From Branchiostoma belcheri (lineage: Eukaryota > Chordata > Leptocardii > Amphioxiformes > Branchiostomatidae): a stretch of 64,000 bases of DNA. The position numbers and the translations under genes were made by a program. The stretch covers positions 2,910,395 to 2,974,394 of the forward strand of contig NW_017803268.1 of assembly GCF_001625305.1 (NCBI RefSeq), given 5' to 3'. Numbering within the stretch: position 1 is the first letter of the stretch; the number at the start of each line of letters is the position of its first letter. Positions 20,301 to 35,300 of the stretch are shown here, piece after piece. Below the pieces are notes generated by a model. The model was not told the origin of the DNA. It saw nothing but the letters and a program-made list of their open reading frames with translations, and made no database searches.

Positions 20301-23300
20301 TTTAATTTGTCTCTTTTGGTTAGCAGTAGTAACACATTTTTATGTTCCTTATTATGTTTACCAAAGGAAAACATATTGTTTTTGCTTTGTTTCTTCTCCA
20401 ATCACATAAGGTCAATGACCTGAACTAGACATCTGTCACCATGGTAACTAGTGTTGGGTTACATCATGTTGCAATTTTAAAGCAGAAGAGGTTTAGACTC
20501 CTGCCTGACTATATATACATATATGAATGTGTTTGAGTAAGAAGGTAAACATTATACATGCAAATGTTTAACTTTCTAGTGTTTGTTTTGTTTTCTTTAG
20601 AGTACAACTGAATGCGTGCGACAAAGACCCTGCTCCATTCCCGCCGTATCTCCCGCTGGACATCTTCGATAACACGGAGTACGACTGTCGTACGCCGGAG
20701 GAGTGGATCAGGATGGGGCTGGAGGACGGCGTACAGAAACCCGTACCGGGCAGGGCGCTACTACCTACCGTAGATAGTCTGGACAGAAGTGAGTTTTTAT
20801 TACCTTCGTAAAGGTTATGTTTTTGTGGATCTGTGTGTGTCTGTCAACAGCATAAGTTGAGAAAAGTTTAATGAATCTTCTTTACATAATACATTTGGAG
20901 GTCTTATAATATGTTAACTTCTCTTCATCGGTGTACAAAAATTTGTCCACAAATGGAGAAAATAAGAAAAAAACAAGAAGAAACATTTTTGTACCATTTG
21001 AGTCTTTTTCTTCAACACCATCCATGTTATGATTTGATGTGAAAACTGAATTTAGAACATGATAATTATAGTTCACTATGTTCTTTTCTGCATACATGTA
21101 TGTAGCAACTAGCATTTTTATAGTTTAGTCAAAACACTGCTAAAATGTACTAATATTATAAGCTACTTGCCATGTAGGTAGTAGCCAGAATAAATAATCG
21201 TACATACTTGAAGATCATGACTTGCCTTAGACTTTAAATTCTGACTCGCAACATGATTGCATCAGTCAATGCTTTGAATAGGTCTCTTCCATACTTTCTT
21301 GCAATATGGCCTTCATGTAATTTTGTGTTCTTCTGGTCAGACTATGATTCTACCTCTGCTGTATCTGTGATAGTCTGACTTATACTTCTAGTTCTTTGAT
21401 AGAAAATCCCTTTGAAAGTTTCCGAAATTAAGTGGTTTTTGACCAATTGTTTGTTCTTGCAGAGGACCCAAAGGATCCTAACATTTTCTACCACTGGTGT
21501 GAGGTGGGTGTACTGGAGTATAACCCTGACACACAGCTGTACCTGGTGCAGAAGTTAGACAAACACGGAAAACTGGCCAACAAACCTCTGCCTGATGACA
21601 GCATCTACACAAGAAATGGTTAGTTGTTGACTAATTTTGTTTGTTAATTCTTACTCAACTACATTCATATATATGGTCAGACAGGAGTATAAATCCCTCC
21701 TACTCTGAAATTGCAACATTATGTAACCCAACACCAACACTGTTGACAATTGTTGCCTTTTATGCCTTGTCAGGGTTTTATTATATTGTACTTGTACTTG
21801 TACACCTTATGTTTTAAAAGTAAGATGCTCTTTACGTATTAATTTACCATTAACAATTTTACTGTTACAGTACCATTAATGTTGTGACAGTACCATTAAT
21901 GATTTTATAATTGATGTATAAAAATTTTTTTTTAATGAATTGACGAAATTCAGCCTGGTGCTTTGAAGTCAATTGAAAATAAACAATTAGATTGATTGGT
22001 TGATTGATTAACACCAGTTACCATAGTGAGAGACGTCAAGAATTCAGGTCATTTGCCAGTGTTTGGAACGGAAGAAGAATAGGAAACTGAGCAAAAACAA
22101 TATGTTTTCCTTGGGTAAACATAAATATCCCTTCTGTTCCCCAGGCCCACAGACGAGAATCTTCATGAGTAACCAGTACTGGATCCCCAGGGTTCGCCTC
22201 ATGTTCTGCGCGGAGGACCCCGCAGTCTTCACCCGAAGAGTCGCTGACGCCGTGAGGGCGCGAAAACTGACGGAGTCGCTGATTCGCTACAACCTGTACG
22301 TGGACTGCATGCCCATGGACGGTATGGGGGAGGTGGAACCCGCCTCGTTTCAGAAGATGTTGAAGTGGGCCAAGGACACGCCTTTCCTTAAAGACAAGAA
22401 GTAGGTTATTACTATTATCAAAACATGTATTTATTTTGTATTACTGATCAATAATGTTTAAGATACATTTTAAATGGGATACCCCCGGAAGAGTCCATTC
22501 TTGCATGAGATCAAATTGGGGGAAGTCCTTTTTGGACTGGAATGACTTTGAAATGACGTTATTTTCGAATGTTCCAGCTTTGTACAGGTGTATGTGATAT
22601 GGAGGGAGATGGAGTGAAATATGCTGTATTTGCTTGCAGATGTTGCCTTTCTAGTGTTTATTCATGTTGTGTAAGACTTCATTTTTCAGCAATTTCCTTA
22701 CAAAAGAAGGTTACGCAATGTATTACTTTTCTTTTCTCCAGCTTGGACAACTACATTGAGCGGCTGCGAAAGGAAGTGAACATCGACTTTGCGCGCTCCA
22801 TGAACCGCATGGTGTTTGACAAGGTTGTTGAACAGAACCCGGCTACGTTTGCCTACGTCACTGTGCCTGAGAAGGTGGAGGAGGTGGTGCCGGAAAAAGG
22901 TCAGACACCATTTTCTTCTTTACAAATTGATTCATCTATTGTTTTGTACATATAGGTCAATTTTGTTTACCCAGTGCACGTATCTGTCTGTATGACTACA
23001 TGTAGTTTAAGACCTTACGAAAGTCGCTGTACTTTTGTTGTCGCTGTCAATAAGTTCATTATGTATTTGTTAATAATTTTAATAAGATTTTAACAATATT
23101 TCTTACCTTTGAGATGGATTGTGAATTACTTTTTTTCGTGTTAAGTTTTGCCTGTAAACAGGTTTGTGTACATTTCTAACACAATTTGACATTTTTGATA
23201 AACTTGCCCTAGTGGAAACAAATGTATCTGTGTCAGGTACTAATAGAAATGCTAAAAAAGCTTATAGTTCTCTCCAAATTACATTATATACTTGTCCCAA

Positions 23301-26300
23301 TTGCAATGGCTCATTCAGTAAGACTTTGTCAGTTGATCAACATTTCAGCACCAAGGAGATCACCATTCATTTGCCTTTGACATTTGAAAAGTTAAAAATG
23401 TTTGTCTGGCCATCCTATCAGAATGTGCAATCTTGTGATTTTAAAGAAATATGCATGAATCCTAATTAGTGATGCATACCGGTTCACTGGACTTGGATCC
23501 GGACTTGTAAGAATATTTAGGTTCAAGTCCAAAAAAACCTAAAAGTCAAGAACCGAGTCCGGACTTATTACCATAAAAGACCATTTCACATACCCCTTTT
23601 CTTTCCAAACCACCTAAAACCTTCCGTAGATTGTAAAATCTTTGCTGCAAAACGAAGAAAACATTGCCATCGGGCATCGTCAAGCACTGGCCTCCATGTT
23701 ATATGGCCAAAGTTTCACCCAGACAACATAGCAAGGTTGCCAACATGTATATGCCATGGGTTTAGGTCCGGACTTACAAGTCCGGAACCGAACCTAAACC
23801 TCTGGACTTGAATCCGGACCTGAACCTAAAATTGGGTTTAGGTATGCATCACTATCCTCAACTCTTAAAAAGCTAAAAATGTTTGTCTGGCCATCCTATC
23901 AGATTGTGCAATCTTGTGATTTTAAAGAAATATGCATGAATCCTAATAGTAATAATTGATTGAATTATCCTCCCCCATAGGGTACTATTCAGATGTCCCC
24001 AGCTACCCTTTCAAAGAACAAAAGGACAGTTTTGAATTCAACACACTTCTGACAAGAGAGGAGAGCATCTTGGCCATGATGAAGGTAGGGTTAACCTGTA
24101 GCATGCTGAGGTAGTCATTTGGCTACCAGTTCTCTATTGGTTATGGGGTTAGGCAGCAGGAATAAGGTTAACAACATGATGGTACCATTTGTTAATGATG
24201 GGAGAATCAAGACCTTTTCACTGGGTTAAGATTTTGTACCGTAACTTTCGATTCACTGATACCTATACCTACCAAATCTAGATAATCAGATATATGTAAC
24301 TTTATAAGTTTTCTAATAATCTAAGGCCACACCAATTTAATTTCTTGGTTAACGGATTTTTCTAGAAAAATAATGGAGTGGGCGGGCGAAAAAAATAAAA
24401 ATAAAAATAAAAACAGGCCTTGGCATCCTATTATGGCCCAAAATGGTACGATAGGAGCCATGAAGCCCACACACCAAGCTGGTTCAAAATTTAAAGAATG
24501 AATTTTGAACTTTTAATGATACCACTGCATTGAAAGATGGAATAACTGTAACAACTAGGATGAAAAGGACTGTTTTCAACTGTTCAGGGCAAAATATGAG
24601 CATTTTGCAGTTGATTCTGAATTTTTATTTTTATTTGCAAATCAGAAAAAAATGAAGCGGGCGAATCCGTTAACCAAGAAATTGAATTGGTGTGGCCTAA
24701 GTTTATCCACACTACCATGATAAAGGAAAAGTTTTGAAGAAATTTGTTCTCTTTTGTTTGTCCCAGGTGCGGACAGAGTGTAACAAGGTTTCCGGCATGT
24801 CCCTGTTCCACATCCCCATGCCCAAGTGTATGAGACTGGAGGAGTTTGAGCAGACCCAGGGACAGGCCAGCTCACAGGTGGGTGGTCCACTTCTTTGTGA
24901 AAAATATATTAGAACATTGTCTTGATATGAGTTTCTCGTATGTCTTGTTTAATTGTAGTTCTCTAATCAATGCAAATAAGGTGAGACACAATAGCACATT
25001 GAAAAAGTATACCTTCAGAAGAAAGTATACCTTTTGTTTTGGAATTGAATTTGATAGATTTGATTTTAACTTTTGGCAGGTTTAGGTGTTCCTTAGACTG
25101 AAGATCTCATGTACAAAAATTATTTTGGATATACAAAGTGTAGCTTTTATTGTGTTTAACAAAGGAAAACATAATTGTTTTTGCTCTGTTTCTTCCTCTT
25201 CCGTTCCAAACACTGGTCAATGACCTGAACCAGACCGTCTGTCACCATGGTAACTGGTGTTGGGTTACATCATGTTGCAATTTTATAGTAGGAGGGATTT
25301 AGACTCCTGTCACCATATATATTTGAATGTGTTTGAGTAAGAATTAACAGAGCAGACCATATGCGAAGGTAAACATTATACATTAATTTTTTTTGCTTTG
25401 CAACTGTTACCTTTCTAGTTATGTTTACCGAAGGAAAACATAATGTTGCAATTTTATATGATGTAGACTCCTGTCTGACCATATATATGAATGTACATGT
25501 ATTTGAGAAGAAAAGCAAACCAACATTATGCGAAGGTAAACATGATGCATTTGCTTTGCAAATGTTACCTTTCTAGTTTTAGAATTGCATTAATAGATTT
25601 GATTTTGATTTTCCGCAGGTCCAACTGTTCCTGAAGGACATCTGGATCTCGACGCTGCGCGCTGCGATCCGTACCAGCCTGCGGGACGTGGGGAAGGGCT
25701 GGTTCAACATGCACGAGACCAACTGGGCCGTGTACCAGATCTCCAAACTCAAGCGCTTCATGGACATGGTCAAGTTCTCCATGCAGGTGGGGGCTTTGTT
25801 GTAGTAGGAATGTTGATTTTACATGCGAAAAATGTACAATTGTGTACTGCAAATTGTTGAAGAGATTGACGAACATGCGACAAGAATTCATAGTTTACTA
25901 CACACACACACACATGCACACACACACACACACACGAATGCACACACACTCACACAAAAGGAAATACACACACAAGCACACACACAAAATCACACACACT
26001 CACAAGCACACACACACACAAAGCACACACACACACAAAAGCACACACACACAAAATCACACACACAAACACACACACACACACACAAAATTACACACAA
26101 AATCACACACACTTACATGTACAAGCACACACACACAAAAGCACACTCACACACACCCACATACACACAAAAGTACACACACACAAAAGTACACAGTCAC
26201 ATGAAGGCAAACATGAATACTCAATTCAGTATTCAGTACTTTGTACAACACTTGATAATATATTATGATTTTTTTTGTGTGTGCAGGACTCCCTGAGGTA

Positions 26301-29300
26301 CCTGGTGCAGGATTCTCTTGTGGCCTTCGTACAGATGACACTGGACGCCTGTCACTCTGTCTTAGACCTTCAGGAAGACTTCACCTGGGGGCAGGACCTC
26401 ATCATCTCCAAGTTCAAGTAAATCTGAAGCTATTTCTTGAAGTTTAAGAACTGTGTTTGAAACTTAATTTAGTGTATGTTAAGCAAAATTCATTATCAAG
26501 AATTATTTGAAATTGCAAAATTTCATTTTTGGTGTAAGGTACTACATTTTGGAAAGCATGGCTTCTAAATTTTTTGGGCAGTTTTTTTGAAACTGCTTGT
26601 GGTCTACCTCTGAAGACATAGTTCACATCATCACATTTTTGTTTTGCTTGTTTATATTCAATTCACATTTATTTATTCACATCCAAGTGCTTATGAGTAT
26701 TATATTATATCCTTTGCTCATGAAATACAAAGTAAGAACAAAATGTTACGAAAAGAGAAGTGGATTATGATAATGTTACAAATTTTGAAGTAACGTGTTT
26801 GTTTTGTTTTTCAGGCCCAAGAAGAATGCGTTGTTCCTGGTTGACCTGGTTCTAGACAACCAAGGTGTCCACTTCAGCACACCGCTCAACAGTTTTGACA
26901 CCTCCATGGTGGGTCTGTTTGACAAGGGCATCTCTGCTACAGCTGCAGTGCCACAACTGGAGAAGGTAATCAGAAACTTAGTCTTTTAAAAATTACTGTT
27001 AGAACAAACTATGGTCCCTATGAAAGAACAAGTTATAATTTAACATACTGTCATGTTGATGAAATTTAGGCATCCACATAGAACATTACAGAATACAAAA
27101 TAAACCAAGCAACTGGACAAATTCTATGAAGATTCAGACATTTTAGATAGCATCAGTGGCTGAGAATCATCAGGATTCAATCTCAGAAACACCGAATATA
27201 ATCTGAGAATCTATTCTGAGTCACTAATGAAAGATAGTGGACATCATCTGAAATGTCTAACTCCTCAGATTTGTATCTAAGTACATTTCAAACACGTCAA
27301 TGAAGGTTAGACATCCAATGGCATCTCTAATATCTTACCAGTGTCACTGACAAAAGGTAGTGGATGCTATCTGGAACATCTGACCATTTTCAAAATCATA
27401 TCCAGTTGCAGTGGTCTTGTTGTGTTCTCTCCTTCAAGTTAGTTATTTCAAGCCTTTAATGTTGTCTGGTTTCACTCTACAGTTAAGAGGGTCTCCCCAT
27501 GCTGTTCTGGTAAATACTAAATGCAGTTGAATGACAGTACAAAATGTTGCATTTTTACAGTATGTTCTGGAGGACATGTTCTGGTCCGGTACTCCCCTGC
27601 TTGAATCTGTCGGCCAGCATGAACCATTTGTGGAGGAGTTAAGGGAAACTCTGCGACGTGCGATCAAGAAGGCCTTTATCCCGATGAAGGCGTATGCACA
27701 TCAGTACGAACAGTACCTGGAACTCAACGCCTTGGACATCAACGCCTACATCAAGTAAGTTCTACCAATTGCAGTACAGTTACTGTAAGTTATACTGTAG
27801 TGTCTGTTGAAAAGTTGCAAACTGAGTTGAAATTAACTTTACATATTTCAATTAATGATTGTAATTAGTATTACATGTCGATGCAAAGGATGTAAGGAAG
27901 CTGTTTGTATGCGAAGTATTTTTGCTCTATCACAGGATTGACTGAATTGATATTATATAAAATGGTAAAATTAATGTAGATGAGCAATCGTTGTTTTGTT
28001 TACATCATTTATATGCAAATTATTTCAAGGCATGCAAATTATCAGTAGCCAAATCACCCAACTGTCATCCGCTTTTTGCTTAAAACTCACTGGCAGTTAC
28101 AATTTGTATACAATCACTCATATTAGTTCAGTGATGAGCAAATATTGTTGATTATCTCTTTCCAAACAATTGAACAGAAACTTTAAAATTTCCTGCTGCA
28201 ACAAGGAAACACATTTTGTTTCTAGGTTTAAACCTCCTTGCTTCTACTGAACACTCAGTCTTGCTTTATTTTCTGTCAGACTGATAAAAGAATAATTTCA
28301 TTGTAAAAGTAATCCACAAAATTGAAAAGAAACTGTCACAACTATAAAATGCGTATTTTGCCTCCAACAAAAACTTTTTCCCGTCCGTAGGGAGTTTGAC
28401 TCCCAGGAGAATACAGCTGCGCAGGTGAAGGCAGAGGTGGACCTGCACCTGCGTGAAAAGGAGAAGATCGAGAACACCATTCCCTCCAGCGTGGTGATTG
28501 GTCCGTTCTGGCTGAGCACGGACAGCGTCCGACAGAACCTGGCCAAGAAGCGGAAGGCCCTCGCCAGCGCTGTGTTAGAACTGCTGGCCAAGAAGTTGGC
28601 TGTACAGGCTAATGAGGTAGAGTATGTTAGAACAGCACGTTGGCAAAACCCCCATTTTTCATGTTTTTCGTTGAATTTTTGGTCAACGTTGCATCAGAAT
28701 TTTGCCTGTTACAGACAATATTTTTTCCGACATAACATTTGGAAACTACCGACGTAATGTCAACTTTATATGTGTGAATACGACCTTATATGAGATGTTC
28801 TGCTGAAGTGCTATGCACACAATTACAGGTTTTGAGCAGGTGCAGTACGTCGTTCTGCCAACGTGCTTGTTAGAACCTGCGTTAAGCTATTAGAATTGAT
28901 GTAAAAGTATAATCACATATTGAGAGATTTGTTTAATCTGGTATGGATCATGTATTTTTCTACTTCATTCCCTTTTGAAGTTTCTAGAGGCATTGACACC
29001 CAAAAGATTATAAGTAATAGACTCAGTATAAAGTTTAATAGTGCTATGAAATGATATGCTAAAACTTAGATGTCCAATATTCTACCAGTAGAATATCTCT
29101 CTTCAGGGCTCGAAATACTGGGTGCATGTGCACTTTAGTGCACCCAAAATTGGAGCTGTGCACCTAATTTTTATCTGTGGGTGCACTGGTGCACCCAAAT
29201 ATTTTTGTAGGAATTTTTAACATTAGAAGTGCATACTAGTATACCGGATATTCTTGGTCTCTAAGTATCAGAAAAATAATAAAATCTTTGTACGTTGTAG

Positions 29301-32300
29301 TAATGTTTAAGATTTTGAAGTTAGCTCTCATTTTAGCCTCAAGCTCAGAAGAGGAGCAGTAAGACCTACAAGTAGGTTTTGTTTCATATGGTGCACCCAA
29401 AAAAATTTTGTGCACCTAATTTTTTAGGTTGGGTGCACCAGTGCACCTATTCCTAAAAATGAATTTCGAGCCCTGCTCTTAAATACTACAATTGTATGTT
29501 ACTTATATTATGTTTTTCTATTCTACCAGGCCTGTGAAGCCTTCAAGGGGATCTCCAGGAAGCTGTATGACAAGCCCAACTCCATCGAGGAGCTGTCAGA
29601 ACAGAGGGAGTGGATGAAGACCATTCCTGAGGCCCTCAAGACACACGAGGTTTGCTACAAAAACTTACCTACAGAACAAACTAGGAAATTTTTAGTTGGT
29701 GGGCAATAAAAAAATGATATTGATAATGGGCAAAAAGCAAAAAAAAAGGAGGGAAAAGACAATTGAAAGACTAGAGAAGTAACATTTGCAAAGCAAATGC
29801 ATAATGTTTACCTTCGGACATGGTCTGCCCTGTTAATTTTTACTCAAACACATTCACATACATGTACTACTAGTATATGGTGACAGGAGCAGAACAGACC
29901 ATGAAATTGCAACATTATGTAACCCAACACCAGTCACCATGGTGACAGACGTCAACAAATCATGTCATTGGTCAGGTCAGAGGTTAGTGTTTGGAACAGA
30001 AGAGGAGGAGGAAGAAACTGAGTAAAAACAATATGTTTTCCTTCGGTAAACATAAAAATGGAACTTGCAAATTGGAAGGGGACTGCAAAGACTTGAAGGG
30101 AAGAAAACAAGGAAAGAAAAATCTAATCTGGGCTAAGACTGGAATAGCTGTAGAAGCCAGTTTCCAGGCTTTGTCTCATCAGTACCTATTTCCATCCTCA
30201 GGAGGCTATCAACAAGGCTATGACAGACTATGAACTGATTGAAGAGTTCTACTACAACCTGTCACAGGATGACTTCAACGCCAAGTAAGTGGGAAATACT
30301 AACAGACAGACATGATTTTGTTCTGAAAGATTTGTATATGATGTACAAAATGTACAATAATCATGGTATTTTGAATCAGGGTTCAACTGTCTGTAATTTC
30401 CAACTTAAGAAATTGGAATTAATCCCAAATTTTTGACAGGCTAACCCCAGACTCTATCAATTAATGAGCAATCCATTGCTTCATGTTATGCAGATAGAAC
30501 AAGTGACTTGGTGATAAGTGGATCCTAGGTTGCAGAAAGTCTCAGAATCACTTCTACCAACACAGCTAACAACTTTCAAGCTAACAGTGATGTCTAACTT
30601 TGATAACAGTGGACGGGTTAAGAACCAATAACATTTTCTGAAATATAACACTGAGTGTTTTGATGTTGTAAGGTGGACAGCGATTGGTTGGCCCCACAAG
30701 ATCGTGGACCAGATGGACATGACACTGCAGCAGCTGGAGGAGGACGAGGAACGCTTCCGCAAGATCCAGCTGTCCGACCAGAACAACTTCCAGGACAGGC
30801 TGGACACACTACAGGTCTGTAACAGTGGGGGGCTGAGGGTCACTGGTTTGATTCCCACTGCAGGTCTATCTGTAACAGTGGAGTACAGCTTTAAACCTAA
30901 GATACTGTGGATCCCATACCAGTTTTGGACATGCACAAGTTCAGACAATAGCAGAAGACATCTTGTATACTACATGACATTTTGAATCAAAATATCAAAA
31001 GTTGTAAAAACGAATAGATTATAGAAATCTAGAATATGTACAAACTAGTCTGGTATATGATCTTGATGATCAATAGTGCTAGAATATCTCTTGTGGCCTG
31101 GGTCCCTGGTATGTGAAATGAATAAAACGATAACCAATCAAGAAGTGAAGCAATTACAGTAAATATGAATATGCTATCTCAGGCTGAGCTTTTAGCATAT
31201 AATTTAGCGACTAGCACTGGCAAGTTGATGTTGACTCCAGATGATGTTATACTCCAGAACAGAAAGTTCGCGTTAATGCCGTAAAATTCGAATGAATTTT
31301 TTGGCACTCCCGAATGTATCACATTCTGCAAAGTAGAATCATGGTCATTACTTCTTCCAATTGACAGCATCCTAATCTCCATGTATTAACCCTGTGTTTT
31401 GCTTCATTTCAGATGGTTGTTGCTGGCTTCGCTGCGCACACTGACATCAGTAAGGCCCACGAGATCGCCAACGAGGTGCGACGCATCAGTAAACAGCTGA
31501 AGGAGAGTCAGGAGCTGGCTCAGACCTACAACAACAGGGAGAGACTGTTCGAGATGCCGGTCACTGATGTAAGGGATAGTAGGAAATATTTCAATAGATT
31601 TAACTTTATTTGCAGCATAAAAGAGACTGCTCATTTTGTAATTTGATTTTAGGAAGTCGTGCTTTCTAGTACTTATCAAGTTGAACCAAGGATTGAGGTG
31701 TTCAAAAACTCATTCTTTCCTAGAACTATAATTGCAGAGTGGAATTTGCTGTTACCAAGTACAGTAGGGGCATTATCATTAGATAGCTTTAAACAATGTT
31801 TAGAGTTAGACATTCATAGTTGAGGTGTAACAAGTCGATCGGTGTAATGTAGCCAGCTGCCGCCACACCGCGTGCCTGTGAAGCTGGTGTGTTACACTGA
31901 AGGACACTTATACCAGCTATGCAGGTACAGATACAGAAAATTCAACTTTTAGGACCATTTCAACACAATTTGTTGCTGTTTATTGTCTGATTAGATAGCT
32001 TATAGCTTATAAAAGACTGGCTGATGAATTTTTCGCATTTGGTCAATGACATGCATCTATGTCTCACTCATACTCACTCACTGTCTGGTTTATTGTCTGT
32101 TCCCCGTCTTCCAAGGGTTAGACGTGCTTGCACAGTACAACTGGGGCTTGATGGCAGCACGCCACTTGTCTCTGTCCTGTGGGTTGATCTTGTAGGAGCT
32201 TATTTGTTGCACATAGGTTTATAAAAGTGTTGGCATTTTTCCATTGTGTTGCTCTTCTGTTAAAATGAAGCACTTAAAATTTGAGTTAACAAACAAATTA

Positions 32301-35300
32301 AATACAATCATGAAACAAATTGAGCATCTTTAATAATGTCTCCTTTTTTCTGATATTTCTCACAGTACCAAAAGCTGTCCAAGATGGTGCGTGACTTCGA
32401 GCCGTACAGAAACCTGTGGCTGACCACGTCGGACTGGCTGAAGTGGCACGAGAGCTGGATGACCGACCCACTGACCACCATTGACGCAGAGGCACTGGAG
32501 ACGCAGGTCAACAACTCCTACAAGACCATGCACAAGTGCGTCAAACTCTTCAAGGATGTACCAGGTAGGTTTTAATTTGGAAGTATTGTGGGAAGGGTAG
32601 CTAGGGTAGAGAAATGTCTCCCAGGGAGGTCATTGCAAGAAGACCACAAACTGCAAGAATACAGTACCAATCTCAATTAAAATTCTCTTCACAAGTGTGT
32701 CAAACTCTTAAAAGATGTTTGCAGTGTGTATTAATTTTATAATTCTACAAGTTGTGAAGAATTTTACTTCTAACCTTTAAATGTAAGCTAAAACATTATT
32801 TACTATCAAACACCCTATGACTTCTACATTATTCTTGTATTATATTTAGGCCACACCAATTTAATTTGTTGGTTCTCGGATTTTTTCAGAAAAAATATGA
32901 AGCGACAGGGTGAAAAAAAATAAAAATAAAAACAGGTCTAGGCATCCTATTATAGGCTTAAATGCTACAAAATGAGCCATGAAGTCAACACAAAAGGCTG
33001 GGTTAAAATTTAAACATTGAATTTTGAATTTTTGATCAAACCACCGCAATGATAGATGGGAAAACTGTAACAACTAGGAAGAAAAGGACTTTCCTCAACT
33101 GTTGGGGGCAAAATATGAGCATTTTTCAGTTGATTCAGGACCAGAATCAATTTTTTTTTTTTTGCAAATCAGAAAAAAACGAAGAGGCGAATCCGAAAAC
33201 CAACAAATTAAATTGGTGTGGCCTTATGGTTACATTTAGGTTTTTATCATTTGTGTAACATTTTAGTCATATTAGTTTCTAGTATATTGGTTGTTCGGTC
33301 CGTTAACTTTTTTTCGTCATTGTGAACTGTTTTGTTAAAGCACATGTACTAGTTTACAATATCGTTTGCTTATAATTTCTTTTGAATCATTATGATATCA
33401 TGTATTATTTAATAAGGAGGCTCAGTACAAGCCTACAAGGCTTCCAACCCCCTCCTGCACACTGTGTCTTTTTCTTGATTATGTTATGTGTATATATATA
33501 CTATATAATAAAGCTGTGATTTTAATTATTCCAAAACTACCTCCCCCAGGCTGCCAGCTGGTTGCCACAGAGATGCGTACGGGTATCGAGGAGTTCCGTC
33601 CGTACATCCCGCTGATCCAGGGCCTGCGTAACCCCGGCATGCGTAACCGGCACTGGGAGCAGCTCTCCTCCGAACTGGGCTTCCCTGTCCGACCCAAAGC
33701 CAGTCTGACCTTTAGCAAGTGTCTTGATATGAAGTTGCAGGACCATATCGAAGTCATTGCTAAAGTCGCAGAGGTGGCTGGGAAGGAGTACTCCATCGAG
33801 CAGGTCGGTCAAGTTCCCAGGCTGGACTACAGGACTCTACAGCACGGCTTCTTCTTAAAATCTCTCTTTAAACTCATCTGCTTTTGCAAATTTTTAAACT
33901 TTAAAGTTGTCCTTTCAAACTGGTAAAAATTTCTTAAAATCTCTCTTTTCACTTCTAATTTCAGTAGCAAATTTCTAATCTTCAAACTTGTCCTTTCAAA
34001 AGCATTCAACAATACGTCAGGCTTCTCCTTAAAATCTTTCTTGAAATTCTCTAAATCTCTCTTGAAACTTATCCACTTTTGTGAGTTTCTAATCTTTAAA
34101 CTGGTCCTTTCAAACTGTTAAAGGATTGAACAACACGGGCTTCTCCTTAAAATTGCTCTTGAAATTTTTAATCCATTTCTGTGAATTTCTAATTCTTAAA
34201 CTTATCCTTTCAAACTGGTAAGGATTCAACAACACTGCCTCTATCTCCTTAAAATCTCTCTTGAAATGTATCCACTTTTGTGCATTGCTATCTTTTATAA
34301 ACTTGTCCTTTCAAACTGGTAAGCATCCAACAGAACGGCTTCTTCTTAAGATCTCTCTTTAAAATCTTCCACTCTAAGACTTGTAAGTTTATAATCTTTA
34401 AACATGTCCTTTCAAAAGCATTCAACAACACGGCTTCTTCTTAAAATCTCTCTTTAAACTCATCCACTTTGGGATTTCTAAACATCTTTTAAACTTTCCC
34501 CTTCATAATGTTCCTTTCAAACTAATCCTTTCAAACTGGTAAGGATTCAACAGCACAAGCTTCTCCTTAAAATCTCTCTTGAAACTTATCCACTTTTTTA
34601 AATCTTTAATCTTTAAACTTGTCCTTTCAAACTTATTCTTTCAAACATTCAACAACAGGGCTTCTCCTTAAAATCTTTCTTTAATAAATTATCCACTTTT
34701 GTGAATTTCTAATCTTTAAACTACTCCTTTCAAACTGGTAAGCATTCAACAACAGGTGTCATGGTGTGATCTCTGTATGAAATAATCTAAACTTTTAAAG
34801 ATTTCTTCCTCTGCTTGTAACATTATCATTTTGTGAAGGATACAGTTGCTGTGTCTATTGAAATCTTGTAATTTTTTTGAAATCCATTTAAATTTTATGA
34901 GGTTTGTACAATCATGCATTTATTTAACAGTAGTATGATTGAATGTGCTCCAAGCTAACCTCCAGAAGTTGCAAGCAAGAAACAAGTTTAAGGCAAAATG
35001 TTGCTAAATTGATAGAGAGAAATAAACATATCAATACACTGTCAGATCAACTGGAAAATGTAGAAACAAGCAAAACAGTACACAATTAAAGAACAAGCCT
35101 TAGATGGCCAAAAAGACAAACAAAGACAAAAAAGGCAAATTTATGTCATTAAAAGATTTTTAGTAAAATTGGAAACAAAAGACAGTACAAAGCTTCAGAA
35201 GCCATCAGGAGTTTGTAGCCAGTGTAGGGAACACAGCTGTGAAGTTGTCCTGACTAGTCACTGCCCATCTGACCAGACAGTCTAGTGTACATGTAGGCAG

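Larger units (their letters stand above)
17322..30814 (+). other. DNAH1: DNAH1 N-terminal tail (exons 1-18)
   Basis: Residues 1 to ~902. A Ser/Thr/Arg-rich start leads to QRGFYSDIL, then PRKIEMERQ and [36 protein letters not shown] and [10 protein letters not shown], all in the order of vertebrate DNAH1. This tail joins the heavy chain to its light and intermediate partners and to the doublet. The first exon is shorter than the vertebrate start, so the extreme N-terminus is less certain. Confidence 0.85.

Noticed and set aside
25823..26296. His/Thr-rich 157-aa and 120-aa open frames
   Set aside because: They arise from a CA-rich satellite in intron 11.
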